Below are positions 1 to 8,827 of a stretch of 64,000 bases of DNA, piece after piece. The stretch is from contig CAVWFN010000008.1 of the NCBI GenBank assembly GCA_963754285.1, forward strand, positions 186,001 through 250,000, in the 5' to 3' direction. The stretch's first letter is position 1; each line of letters starts with the position of its first letter. The DNA is from RYN-133 sp963754285. GTDB taxonomy: Bacteria; Actinomycetota; Actinomycetes; Mycobacteriales; Jatrophihabitantaceae. The notes under the pieces are model-generated. The model had not been told where the DNA came from. It did not search any database and saw only the letters and a list, made by a program, of their open reading frames with translations. Both the position numbers and the translations under genes were made by a program.

Positions 1-149
1 CAGAGTCCGGCTTCGATCTGCGCAACACCGACTTCGACACCTTCTACGCAGCGGACATCATCGGCGCGTCGTCGGTCGAGGTGATCGACGGCCATCTCGA
101 CATCACGGTGTGGACGGGCGGCGACGAGCGCGTCGTCCGCAAGCACTAG
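1..149 (+). CDS. 3' end of an unidentified gene (partial)
   Basis: Only the last 48 codons lie in the window, read in the frame that starts at base 3 and ends at TAG 147-149. The visible peptide begins ESGFDLRNTDFDTFYAADII and ends GGDERVVRKH. It has no recognisable motif, so no function is assigned. Its stop codon shares bases with the stop of the convergent flavodoxin gene: the four bases CTAG at 146-149 serve both strands. The open frame running to the window edge and the tail-to-tail packing support it being real. Confidence 0.55.
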   Translation, partial: ESGFDLRNTDFDTFYAADIIGASSVEVIDGHLDITVWTGGDERVVRKH

Positions 150-598
150 CCGAGCAGCGCGGCGCACACGGTCGCGGCCAACTCCCACACGGCCTCACGA
201 TCGTCCTTCGACGGCGCCTCGGAGACGATGACCGGCTCGTGAACACGCTCCCAGCCCATCCCCTTCGTGATCGATTCCGCCGCGCGCACCGCACCGTCGG
301 TGCCGGTGTTGCCGTGCACGTACAACCCGTACGGCGCACCGGTTTTCGCGGTGAGCGTCGGGTAGTAAACGGTGTCGAAGAAGTGCTTCATCGCGCCGGA
401 CAGATAGCCGATGTTCGCCGGCGTTCCGAGCACAAAACCGTCTGCAGCAAGCACATCCGACACAGTCGCGCCGAGCGCGGCACGCACGACGACCTCGACA
501 TCGTCGAGTCCCTCGGCGGACGTGCCCGCGACAGCCGCGTCGAGCAGCTCCTGCGTCGCGGGTGACACCGTGTGATGGACGAGCAGCAGGCGCGGCAT
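146..598 (-). CDS. flavodoxin family protein / NAD(P)H-dependent FMN reductase-like
   Basis: The 150-residue protein has the layout of a small flavodoxin. A beta strand at the N-terminus (PRLLLVHHTVS) is followed by a phosphate-binding-like turn (TVSPATQELLDAA, about residues 10-22). A mid-protein segment, GTPANIGYLSGAMKHFFDT (about 58-76), matches the FMN-contacting loop of WrbA/flavodoxin-like reductases. A cytosolic redox role with bound FMN is inferred; the electron partner is unknown. The start is ATG at 598. It is not co-directional with the upstream partial gene, and the permease gene begins 11 bases beyond its start, on the same strand upstream. Confidence 0.75.
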   Translation of the reverse strand: MPRLLLVHHTVSPATQELLDAAVAGTSAEGLDDVEVVVRAALGATVSDVLAADGFVLGTPANIGYLSGAMKHFFDTVYYPTLTAKTGAPYGLYVHGNTGTDGAVRAAESITKGMGWERVHEPVIVSEAPSKDDREAVWELAATVCAALLG

Positions 599-609
599 GA
601 CTCGAAACG

Positions 610-3042
610 CTACGCGGACGCGCCGAACCCACGCAGATCCATGATGGTGCGCCGACGAAGACCGAGCAGCGCGAGTGTCCCCGCAACGAGCAACGCGCCG
701 AGCAACCCGGCCAGCGCGGTCACCACGCTGATCACGATGCCGGGACCGGCCAACCCGAGTCCGAGCCGCGGACCGATCTCGACCAGCACTACCCGACTCA
801 GCGCCCAGCCGAGCGGTGCGCCGATCACGACACCGACCGCTGCTGTGAGCACGGTCGCCGAGGCGGTCGAGACGATGATCTGGCGCCGGGTCATGCCGAT
901 CGACGCCGCAATCGCCATCTGGTTGCCGCGCCGACGCACCAGCAACGAGACGTGCTCCGCGACGAGCAACATGCCGCCGATCAGCAACACGATGATCAGC
1001 AGCCGCTGCGACGCGGCCAACTTGCCGAGCGCGACGATCGTGTTCGGCGCAGTCGGCAGTTCGATCTCGACCGTGCGCGCGAGCTCGCCCCGTAATGCCC
1101 GTGCAGCCGCTGGATCGACCGCGCGTACCAACAGATTCGAATAGCCCGTCGAGATCGCGGTGCGCCGCAAGGCGTCCATGGGCATCAACACGTTGCGACC
1201 CAACGGTTCGTTCTCGAGCGTCGGCATGACGACGATGCCCGTGACCCGCATGGCCGATGTGTTTCCCGCAAGATCACTCAGCACGACGCGATCACCCACG
1301 TGCACACCGAATTCGTCGGCCAACCTCGGACCGAGTGCGATTTCACCGTCCGCATCCGGCACTCGTCCGGCAGTGAGCCGGTACGGCAACGCGCCGCGCA
1401 GTGTCGCGCGACCGTAGCCGGTGACGCGCGAGATCTGGCCGCGATGGACGATGTGGACGGGCGCATCGACCACCTGATCGACATCGCGCACCCGTTCGTC
1501 CTCGGCGACCTGATGGTCGACCTGGACCGAGTCGGACGCGATGCCGAAGTCGGCGGTCCAACCCCAGCTCGCCGGGGTGTTCTGCAAGCTCGTCAACTGC
1601 CCGCCCAACGTCACGACGAGGACGAGCATCGCCAGGCTCGCGCCGATGCCGAGCACTGTTGCGCGCGAGCGCACTGCCGCTCGACCACGCCCGCGTGCGC
1701 TGGCCAACGCAGCAGCGAACCGCAACACGGGGCCGAGCGCGACGCGACCGGGAATGCCGACGCGACCGCGGGTCAGCTCGGCGCCACGGCGTTGCGTGCG
1801 CAGCGCCGCCGCATGCGTGAGCGCGACCGCCCCCGCCAGCAGGGCGAGGACGAACAACGCGCCGTAGGCCGCCGTCCACGGCTGCGCGAGCCATCCCGGG
1901 TGCGGCTCGAACCTGTTCAGCGTGCCCGGCGGCTCGAACCACCCACCAATCAACGCGCCGGCAGCACCGAGCCCACCGGCGATGACGATCGCGGGCAGCG
2001 CCGCCAACAGCCGCGCGAGCACCTGCTCGTACGCGCGCATGCCGAGCGCGCGTTCGACACCGTGGTCGGCCTGGCCGAGCGTCGACCAGCGCCCGGTCAG
2101 CTGCAACGTGAGCACGACCCCGGCCAATGCGATCACGATCACGAGCAACCCGAGCCCGGAGCGCAACACCGCCTCGGTCGGACCGATTGCAGGATCAGGT
2201 GATTGCCGCGGCTCGACATAGTCGACGTAGTTGTAGAAGCCCGTGCCGAATTCGTGCGACAACTGACGGTCGAGCCGGATCGCCTGCTGCTGGACGGTGC
2301 CGAACACCGGTGACTCGAGGCCATGGTTGAGGCGCAGCAGCAGAATCTCGCCGATCGCCGCGATCGCGTCCCACCTAGCGGCGAACGCGGGGCCGCCGAG
2401 GACGCCGCCGAAGCCCGGCCCGCTGTCGGCCACGCGGTACAACCCGACCACGCGCAGATCGGTGTGCCCGGCGCCGGGTTCACCGAGGCCGGCGCCCGGA
2501 TCGCGCACCTGTCCCGAGCGATAGACGCCGACACCGATCGACGTACCGATCGTCCAGCCGCGCGAGCGTGCGAGCTGCTCGTTGACCATCACCTCGTTGG
2601 GGTCGAACAGCGACGGGAGCCGGCCGTCGACGACGACGGGGGTGTCGAGCCCGTCCCATTGGTGTCGCGGCGCCCAGACGCCGAGGTAGTCGACGTCCCG
2701 GGTGTCGAGGCGGGTGTAGACGGCGGTGAGTTGTTGCGAGTCGACGACATCGGTGCGCTTGAGGATGCTGCCGCGAGCGAGCGCGAGTTGATTGAGCACC
2801 GCCCGTTCGCGATGCACGTTGTTGAAGATGTTGTAGGTGCCGACGCGGGCGTCAGCGAGTTGGGTGGCCGACACCATGCGGGAGTAAGCGGTGTCTGCGC
2901 GCCGCAGCACTGCAACCGTCGCCAGTGCGACCCCGAAGAAGATTCCGCTCGCGACACCGAGCGCAACGACGCTTCGCCACCGGCCGCGCAGCTCGTGCCG
3001 GGCCAGCAGTCGCACCGCAGCCCACGCGGTCGTGCCGTTCAT
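610..3042 (-). CDS. ABC transporter permease, FtsX/MacB type
   Basis: This 810-residue membrane protein has the double-FtsX layout. A TM segment lies at about residues 22-48 and is followed by a large extracytoplasmic region. A first FtsX block of three hydrophobic segments follows at about 295-420, then a second extracytoplasmic region, and a last FtsX block near the C-terminus (segments beginning LLIIVLLIGGMLLV and AGLLGALLVAGTLALLGL). It should be the membrane partner of the ATPase encoded at 4461-5186 in the same operon. I chose ATG at 3042 because longer versions would run into the kinase gene, which ends at 3065. Substrate is unknown; such exporters often handle lipids, peptides or antibiotics. 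Confidence 0.85.
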   Translation of the reverse strand: MNGTTAWAAVRLLARHELRGRWRSVVALGVASGIFFGVALATVAVLRRADTAYSRMVSATQLADARVGTYNIFNNVHRERAVLNQLALARGSILKRTDVVDSQQLTAVYTRLDTRDVDYLGVWAPRHQWDGLDTPVVVDGRLPSLFDPNEVMVNEQLARSRGWTIGTSIGVGVYRSGQVRDPGAGLGEPGAGHTDLRVVGLYRVADSGPGFGGVLGGPAFAARWDAIAAIGEILLLRLNHGLESPVFGTVQQQAIRLDRQLSHEFGTGFYNYVDYVEPRQSPDPAIGPTEAVLRSGLGLLVIVIALAGVVLTLQLTGRWSTLGQADHGVERALGMRAYEQVLARLLAALPAIVIAGGLGAAGALIGGWFEPPGTLNRFEPHPGWLAQPWTAAYGALFVLALLAGAVALTHAAALRTQRRGAELTRGRVGIPGRVALGPVLRFAAALASARGRGRAAVRSRATVLGIGASLAMLVLVVTLGGQLTSLQNTPASWGWTADFGIASDSVQVDHQVAEDERVRDVDQVVDAPVHIVHRGQISRVTGYGRATLRGALPYRLTAGRVPDADGEIALGPRLADEFGVHVGDRVVLSDLAGNTSAMRVTGIVVMPTLENEPLGRNVLMPMDALRRTAISTGYSNLLVRAVDPAAARALRGELARTVEIELPTAPNTIVALGKLAASQRLLIIVLLIGGMLLVAEHVSLLVRRRGNQMAIAASIGMTRRQIIVSTASATVLTAAVGVVIGAPLGWALSRVVLVEIGPRLGLGLAGPGIVISVVTALAGLLGALLVAGTLALLGLRRRTIMDLRGFGASA

Positions 3043-3064
3043 GACCGCGCTCCGCGTACCTCGC

Positions 3065-4459
3065 TCATGTCGGCACCGGCACATCGACGAGGACGGCTGT
3101 TCCTTCGCCGGGTGTGGACTCCCAGCGCACCGAGCCACCCAACGCCCCGACCCGGTCGGCCATGGTCGTACGGCCCATGCCGTCACTCGGGACGCTCGTG
3201 TCGAAGCCCGGGCCGTCGTCGCGCACGCTCACGCTGAGCATGTCGTCGCGCTCGGCGAGGTTGACCACGACGGTCGACTGCGGTGCGTGCTTGGCGGCGT
3301 TCTGCAGCGCCTCGAGCGCGCAGAAGTAGACCGCCGCCTCGAGGTTCGGCGGATACCGGCCGATGCCGCGGGCCTCGATGCGGACGGCCATCGGCGCGCG
3401 GCCGGCCACAGCACGCAGGGCCGGTTCGAGCCCGCCGTCCATCAGCAAGGCCGGGTAGATGCCTTGCGCGAGTTCACGCACCTGGCCGATCGCGGCATTC
3501 ACATCGTCGCCGAGCTGCGCCAGCATCGCCTCGATCTCGGCGGCCGGTTCGGCGTCGGCAACCATCTGGCGCACGAGCCCGACCGTGACCGCCAGTGCGA
3601 GCAGGTGCTGTTGTGCGCCGTCGTGCAGGTTGCGTTCGATGCGCCGGCGTTCGGCGTCGGCGGCAGTGACGATGCGGGTGCGCGAACGCTGCAGCTGCGC
3701 GTTGGTCACCTGCAGGTCGGCAAGGCTTTCTTCCAGCGCTGACGTAAGTTGCCGATTCCGGACGATCGCTGCGAGCACTCGACACGCGGCCGCGAGACTG
3801 TCGTCGTCGTCGAAGTCGTAGCGCGGCGCGCCGGCCCGCCGCCCGACGACCACCATCCCCAACAGCTCGCCCGAATCGGTGATGGCACCGACACGCAACG
3901 GCGTGCGGCGTGAGTCGGGCGAGTCGGGCACGGCGACCAACTGCGGAACCCATCGCAGTGCCCAGCCTTCGCCTGCGACGCCGATGCGCGAGATCACCGT
4001 GCGGTCGCGCGGTGTGAACACCGGTGGGTCGTCGGTGACGCCGAGCGTGACCTGACGAGACAGCCCGCCGGTCGCCGAGGTCAACCAGATCTCGACGCGC
4101 GAGCTGTCGAGGCCGGTACGCATCGCCTCGGCTGCGCGTCGCAGCAACTCGTCGATCGGCAGACGCTGTGCCGCTGACTCGGCGATGCGGCGCGTGATCT
4201 CCGACGGCGCGCGCCGCAGGGCAGGAACTGCCGACCGAATGCTCTCGCGCACCGCCGGAGCGACGAGCACGCCGATGACCACCGCGACGATCGTTCCGGT
4301 GGTGACGGGGACGATCGCGTCCTCACCCGGAAGCTGCCCGTGCACGAGGACGGCGACGAGCAGTCCCGCCGCCGTGGCGGCGATCGTGGCGAGCGCGACC
4401 GAGATCGGCCACAGCAGACGCCGTAGTCCCGAGGCCGACAGCGCGGGAAGGCCGACCAC
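3065..4459 (-). CDS. sensor histidine kinase, HisKA_3 (NarL-partner) family
   Basis: The 464-residue kinase has two TM segments (about 13-40 and 48-70) and a GAF-like region (about 100-235). A coiled linker is followed by a HisKA_3 dimerisation helix with the phospho-acceptor His at residue 279 (motif ERNLHDGAQQ). The HATPase region has an N-box (EALQNAAKHA) and a G-box (DDGPGFDTS, then GMGRTTMADR). Kinases of this type pair with NarL-type regulators, and one is encoded divergently at 5361. The GTG start at 4459 lies one base after the ATPase stop (TGA-C-GTG) and has GGACGAG upstream. It is co-transcribed with the ABC genes, so it probably senses the transported compound or envelope stress. 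Confidence 0.88.
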   Translation of the reverse strand: MVGLPALSASGLRRLLWPISVALATIAATAAGLLVAVLVHGQLPGEDAIVPVTTGTIVAVVIGVLVAPAVRESIRSAVPALRRAPSEITRRIAESAAQRLPIDELLRRAAEAMRTGLDSSRVEIWLTSATGGLSRQVTLGVTDDPPVFTPRDRTVISRIGVAGEGWALRWVPQLVAVPDSPDSRRTPLRVGAITDSGELLGMVVVGRRAGAPRYDFDDDDSLAAACRVLAAIVRNRQLTSALEESLADLQVTNAQLQRSRTRIVTAADAERRRIERNLHDGAQQHLLALAVTVGLVRQMVADAEPAAEIEAMLAQLGDDVNAAIGQVRELAQGIYPALLMDGGLEPALRAVAGRAPMAVRIEARGIGRYPPNLEAAVYFCALEALQNAAKHAPQSTVVVNLAERDDMLSVSVRDDGPGFDTSVPSDGMGRTTMADRVGALGGSVRWESTPGEGTAVLVDVPVPT

Positions 4460-4460
4460 G

Positions 4461-5186
4461 TCAGCTCGTCCTGACGATCTGGCCGTCGCGCAGCGAGACG
4501 GTGCGATCGGCTGCTGCAGCAACCGAGTCGTCGTGGGTGACGAGCAGGATCGTCTGCCCGTCCGAATGCACCTGGCCGAGCAGGTCGATGATCTCGGCGG
4601 CGCCGGCCGAGTCGAGCGATCCGGTCGGCTCGTCGGCCAGCAAGAGGCTCGGTCGCGGCGCGAGGGCGCGGGCGATCGCCAACCGCTGGCGCTCGCCGCC
4701 GGACATCGTCACCGGATAGTCGGCCGCCCGGTTGAGCAATCCGAGCTGGTCGAGCAGGTCGCCGGCCCGTTCATACGCCTCTCGGGCGCGCACGCCCGAG
4801 ATCTGCGCAGCGAACGCGACGTTCTGCAGTGCTGTCATCTGCTCGAGCAGCCGGAAGAACTGGAAAACGATCGCGACGTGGCGCCGGCGCAGTTCGGCAC
4901 GTTGCGCCGCGGTCGACCGGCCCAGATCAAGCCCGGCGACCATCACCAGGCCGTCGTCATGACGGTCGAGCCCGGCGACGACCGACAACAGCGTCGACTT
5001 GCCCGATCCCGACGCACCGGCCAGCGCGACGAACTCGCCCGGCCTGATCTCGAGATCGACACCGCGCAACGCCCGGACCGGCGCGGTCAGCACGTCGTAG
5101 GTCTTGCGCACGTCGCGCAAGTGCACGAGCGGCTCGCCGGGCGACGCGGGGACCCACTGCGCCGCAGCCCTCCTCCGCGTGAGCAT
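4461..5186 (-). CDS. ABC transporter ATP-binding protein, MacB/LolD/FtsE type
   Basis: The 241-residue ATPase has all the expected motifs. Walker A is GASGSGKST at 57-65, the Q-loop lies around VFQFF (107-111), the ABC signature is MSGGERQRLAIARAL from 161, and Walker B is LLLADEP at 181-187, followed by the D-loop TGSLDS. The H-loop is LLVTHDD. The LADEPTGSLD form is typical of ATPases that work with FtsX-type permeases, and such a permease is encoded two genes downstream. It is the first gene of the operon ATPase, kinase, permease, with one base separating it from the kinase. Confidence 0.92.
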   Translation of the reverse strand: MLTRRRAAAQWVPASPGEPLVHLRDVRKTYDVLTAPVRALRGVDLEIRPGEFVALAGASGSGKSTLLSVVAGLDRHDDGLVMVAGLDLGRSTAAQRAELRRRHVAIVFQFFRLLEQMTALQNVAFAAQISGVRAREAYERAGDLLDQLGLLNRAADYPVTMSGGERQRLAIARALAPRPSLLLADEPTGSLDSAGAAEIIDLLGQVHSDGQTILLVTHDDSVAAAADRTVSLRDGQIVRTS

Positions 5187-5249
5187 GGCGACACCCTATG
5201 GTCCGGCCGCCTCGGATCGGGCCAATTTGCGGCGTTCTTGGGGCTACTA

Positions 5250-5277
5250 CACCCCCCGCACACCGTGCGGAGGGGTG
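5250..5277. promoter_or_regulatory. inverted repeat in the divergent ABC operon / response regulator promoter region
   Basis: CACCCCCCGCAC (5250-5261) and GTGCGGAGGGGTG (5265-5277) are near-perfect inverted arms separated by ACC; one extra base bulges in the right arm. Weaker symmetry continues outward (CTACTA to the left, TAGTA to the right). The element lies 64 bases from the ABC operon start and 83 from the regulator start. I infer an operator, perhaps for the response regulator encoded next to it. Confidence 0.45.
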
Positions 5278-5360
5278 CTAGTACCCCCGCCCCCGGGATG
5301 CGACCTGGCCGGTTCTTCGCATCGGTCCGATGCCGCTCAGCGCGCTGCTAGCGTGCTGGC

Positions 5361-6020
5361 GTGGCCACGCGCGTGCTGCTCGCCGAAGACAATGCCTTGC
5401 TGCGGCAAGGTCTCGAACGGCTGCTCGATCACCAGGACGGAATCGACCTCGTCGGCGTTGCCGGCACGCTGCCCGAACTGCTCGACGGCGTGCGCGCACA
5501 TCGTCCGGACGTCGTCGTGAGCGACATCCGCATGCCACCGACCAACACCGACGAGGGCATCTGTGCGGCGGCCACCCTCGCCGACGAGGATCCCGACATC
5601 GGCGTCGTGCTGTTGAGTCAGCACGTCGAGGCCGACTACGCGGTGCGCTTTCTGTCGCAGGGCTCGGCGCGGCGCGCGTATCTGCTCAAAGAACGAGTCG
5701 GTGACGCGCGCGAGCTGGTCAACGCGATCACGACCGTCGCCGACGGCGGGTCGGTCATCGACCCGATCGTCGTCGAGCAACTCGTCCAGGCCCGAGCGGC
5801 GCGTCAAGACAGCGCTCTTGACCGGCTCAGCCCACGCGAGCGCGAAGTGCTCGAGCAGATGGCGTTCGGCAAGAACAACGCAGCGATCGCCGCCGCCCTG
5901 TTCCTCACCGAACGGGCCGTCGAGAAACACACCAATGCGATCTTCGGCAAGCTCGGCTTCGCCGAGGAACCCGACCTGAACCGACGGGTTGCGGCTGTCC
6001 TGATGTTCCTACAGAAGTAA
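5361..6020 (+). CDS. response regulator, NarL/FixJ family
   Basis: The 219-residue regulator has a receiver domain with acidic residues E9/D10, phospho-acceptor Asp at residue 55 (VVSDIRMPP) and a lysine in the conserved YLLKERVGD segment. A LuxR-type HTH follows at about 154-197 (LSPREREVLEQMAFGKNN, TERAVEKHTNAIFGKLG). Start is GTG at 5361. It stands head-to-head with the ABC-kinase operon and is the likely cognate partner of the HisKA_3 kinase. The inverted repeat at 5250-5277 is a candidate binding site. Confidence 0.9.
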   Translation: MATRVLLAEDNALLRQGLERLLDHQDGIDLVGVAGTLPELLDGVRAHRPDVVVSDIRMPPTNTDEGICAAATLADEDPDIGVVLLSQHVEADYAVRFLSQGSARRAYLLKERVGDARELVNAITTVADGGSVIDPIVVEQLVQARAARQDSALDRLSPREREVLEQMAFGKNNAAIAAALFLTERAVEKHTNAIFGKLGFAEEPDLNRRVAAVLMFLQK

Positions 6021-6044
6021 TGATCCAGAAACAGTGATCACCGA

Positions 6045-6434
6045 ATGACCAACTCGCTTCCCCCGCCGACGACGCGCACCCTGCGCGTCGTCGTGGTCGA
6101 TGACCAACTGCCCTTCCGCATCGCGCTGCGCCGCGTGCTGCAACGTGCCTCCGGCGTCGATGTGATCGCCGAGGGCGCCGACGGCGCCGAGGCGATCGAC
6201 CTGGTCGAGAGACTGCAACCCGACGTCGCCGTCCTCGACGTGCGCATGCCCGGCACGGACGGCCCGACGGCGGCGCGCGAGATCGCGCGGCGCTGGCCCG
6301 CCGTGACCGTCGTCCTGTGCTCCGGGCACGCCCGCGACGACCTGCCCGACGATCTCGCCGCGCCCTACGTCCCGAAGGAACTACTGACGGCCGAGGTACT
6401 GCAACGAGCGGTTCGGGAGCACTCGGTCACCTGA
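6045..6434 (+). CDS. stand-alone receiver-domain response regulator
   Basis: The 129-residue protein is a receiver domain with no output domain. It shows the acidic pair DD at 19-20, phospho-acceptor Asp65 (VAVLDVRMPG) and a lysine in YVPKELL (about 113). It starts 24 bases after the NarL-type regulator and is probably co-transcribed. Without a DNA-binding domain it may act as a phosphate sink or a protein-protein regulator for the adjacent kinase. That role is inferred from gene order only. Confidence 0.8.
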   Translation: MTNSLPPPTTRTLRVVVVDDQLPFRIALRRVLQRASGVDVIAEGADGAEAIDLVERLQPDVAVLDVRMPGTDGPTAAREIARRWPAVTVVLCSGHARDDLPDDLAAPYVPKELLTAEVLQRAVREHSVT

Positions 6435-6443
6435 GGCGCTGCG

Positions 6444-8732
6444 TCAGCTGGCGCGAGCGCTCTGGTGCTCGACGCCCTGCGCGACCGGCACCTCAGGCGA
6501 TGATGCGACCGCGTCGTCGACGGGGTGCAGCGGAGTAGGCGCAACCACCGTGCCGGCCCAGTGTGAATCGCGCAGCAACGACTTCGCGTCGCTGATCGGA
6601 ACCGCCTTCGACCACAGGAACCCCTGGCCGATGGCGCAGTTGGCCGAAGCGAGCCACTCCGCCTGATCGGTCTGCTCGATGCCTTCGGCAACCGTGGTCA
6701 GGTGCATCGCCGAGCTCATTGCGAGGATCGCGTGCGTCACCGAGGCGTCCTGCTCGTCAAGGGTGACCCGCTCGACGAACGACCGGTCGACCTTGAGCAC
6801 GTCCACCGGCAACTTCGACAGGTACGACAGCGAGCTGTAGCCGGTGCCGAAGTCGTCGACCGCGACCCGCACGCCACACTCGCGGAGCACCGCGAGCCGC
6901 GGCACGATCCGGGCCAGGTCGCCCATCAACGTCGACTCGGTGATCTCGAGGCACAGGCGGTCTGGCGCGAGGCCGGAACTCTCCAGCGCCTCGAACACGG
7001 TGTCGACGAAGTCGTCGCGGCACAACTGCGCGACGGCCACGTTCACCGACATCGTCGGATGGTTGTGTTCGTCCTGCAGCGCCGCGGCGGCGTGACAGGC
7101 GGTCCGCAGCACCCAGGCGCCCAGCGGCACGATCAGTCCGCACCGCTCGGCCTCGGGGATGAACTCGAGCGGACCGACCAGCCCGTGGCCAGGGCGCTGC
7201 CACCGCACCAGGGCTTCGAAGCCGACGATGCGTCCTGTCCGCAACTCGACACCGGGCTGGTAGTGCAGCACCAGTTCGTCCCCGCGCAGCGCACGCTGGA
7301 GGTCGGCCTGAAGCTGGACGCGCTGGAGCGACTCTTCGTGCAGCGCCGGTTCGTAGACCGCGATGCCGGCCTTTCCGCGGTCCTTCGCGAGGTACATGGC
7401 CACGTCGGCGTTGCGCAGCACCTCTTCCCACGTGATGTCGTCGCCGTCGGCGAGCGACAGCCCGATGCTCGCGGTGATCTCGTGCGACGTGCCGTCGACG
7501 ACGACCGGCTCGGCGAGCGCGGCCTGCAGGCGCTCGGCAACGAGACTTCCGCTCGCCAGATCGCTGTCCTCCATCAGCACGGCGAACTCGTCGCCGCCGA
7601 GGCGCGCCGCGGTGTCTTCAGGACGGAGGATGCGAGTCAAGCGCGTCCCGACCTCGACGAGCACAGCGTCGCCGACACCGTGCCCGACCGAGTCGTTGAT
7701 CTGCTTGAAGTCGTCGAGGTCGAAGAACAGGACGGCAACTCCGCTGTCGTTGCGCTGCATTGCATGCTCGAGGCGGTCGGCGAACAGGCGCCGATTCGCA
7801 AGTCCGGTCAGCTCGTCGTGGAACGCGTGGTGGGTCAGCTGACTTTCCATCTCGCGGCGAGCGGTGATGTCACGAACCGTGAGCACCAGCCCGTCGACAG
7901 TGTCGTCGCCGAGAAGATTCGTCAGGGTTCCCTCTAGGTACAGCGTGCTGCCGTTGCGGTGCCGAGCATGCATCGAGACAGCTGCATCCGCCCGTCGCCC
8001 GGCGAGCGCCTGGACGAAGGCGGCGACGTCTTCTGCGCGCAGCACCTCGTCGATCCAGCGGCGGCCGACCAGTTCGTCCGGCGACCATCCGAGCACGCTC
8101 TGCGACGACGGGGTCACGAACGAGATCCGCGAGTCGGCGTCCAGCACCGCGATGACGTCACTCGAGCCGTGCACGAGCGCTGCCAGTCGCCGCTCGCCGG
8201 CCGAGCGAGCTTCCTGTTCGGTGACGCGGCGCTGCAGCGCCTTGTGCCGCGCGACGAGTCGGCGGAACCAGAACATCCATCCGAACGAAGCCACGATGAG
8301 CAGCGCTACGTAAATCACGTCGGCCTGCTCGTCGATCTGGTCAGAGCGATCGCCGAGCGTCGTCGACAAGGTGCGCGAGTCAGCGCGCAGGGTCGCAACA
8401 GGCGGCCGAGTGGTGGCGAGCGCTGCGCGCAACGGCGCCAGTTGTCCGGCGGAGACCCCGGCCGCGGCCAGCCGCTGCACGTCCGCACGCGCTTCGGCGA
8501 GCGTGGTCGCCGACTGCGCCGGTGACGCCAGGACGCCGGTCAGGTGCGTGGCGACCAGGCGTTGCGAACGGACGGCGTCGCCACGGTGGTAGACGAAGGA
8601 CAGCAGCATGAACTCGGCGAACACGACGGCGACCACGAGCGCCACGGTCGCCGCGACACCGAACAGGCCTGCAGTCGCGCGCCCCTCGGCCTTGGCTCGG
8701 TCCGCGCCTCCCACGTGGGCCATGATCGGCAC
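6444..8732 (-). CDS. membrane PAS-GGDEF-EAL protein (c-di-GMP turnover)
   Basis: The 762-residue protein has TM segments at about 23-48 and 138-157 with an extracytoplasmic helical region between them. A PAS domain follows (about 190-310), then a GGDEF domain with intact LGGDEF and an upstream RPED inhibitory site. The EAL domain keeps FEALVRW, LEITES, VDDFGTGYSS and the lysine in VLKVDRSF. Both synthesis and hydrolysis of c-di-GMP are therefore possible; which one dominates cannot be told. The start is GTG 8732 or ATG 8723, with no strong ribosome site before either. It is divergent from the ArsR-like gene, and its stop lies ten bases from the convergent receiver gene. Confidence 0.9.
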   Translation of the reverse strand: MPIMAHVGGADRAKAEGRATAGLFGVAATVALVVAVVFAEFMLLSFVYHRGDAVRSQRLVATHLTGVLASPAQSATTLAEARADVQRLAAAGVSAGQLAPLRAALATTRPPVATLRADSRTLSTTLGDRSDQIDEQADVIYVALLIVASFGWMFWFRRLVARHKALQRRVTEQEARSAGERRLAALVHGSSDVIAVLDADSRISFVTPSSQSVLGWSPDELVGRRWIDEVLRAEDVAAFVQALAGRRADAAVSMHARHRNGSTLYLEGTLTNLLGDDTVDGLVLTVRDITARREMESQLTHHAFHDELTGLANRRLFADRLEHAMQRNDSGVAVLFFDLDDFKQINDSVGHGVGDAVLVEVGTRLTRILRPEDTAARLGGDEFAVLMEDSDLASGSLVAERLQAALAEPVVVDGTSHEITASIGLSLADGDDITWEEVLRNADVAMYLAKDRGKAGIAVYEPALHEESLQRVQLQADLQRALRGDELVLHYQPGVELRTGRIVGFEALVRWQRPGHGLVGPLEFIPEAERCGLIVPLGAWVLRTACHAAAALQDEHNHPTMSVNVAVAQLCRDDFVDTVFEALESSGLAPDRLCLEITESTLMGDLARIVPRLAVLRECGVRVAVDDFGTGYSSLSYLSKLPVDVLKVDRSFVERVTLDEQDASVTHAILAMSSAMHLTTVAEGIEQTDQAEWLASANCAIGQGFLWSKAVPISDAKSLLRDSHWAGTVVAPTPLHPVDDAVASSPEVPVAQGVEHQSARAS

Positions 8733-8827
8733 GAGTCGGGCGAACGTGAGCGGATTCGACAGGATCTACCCGTTCGACTTATGATCCAAACAGTTCGATC
8801 AATCCAAATCAGGAGAACGATCGAGAA

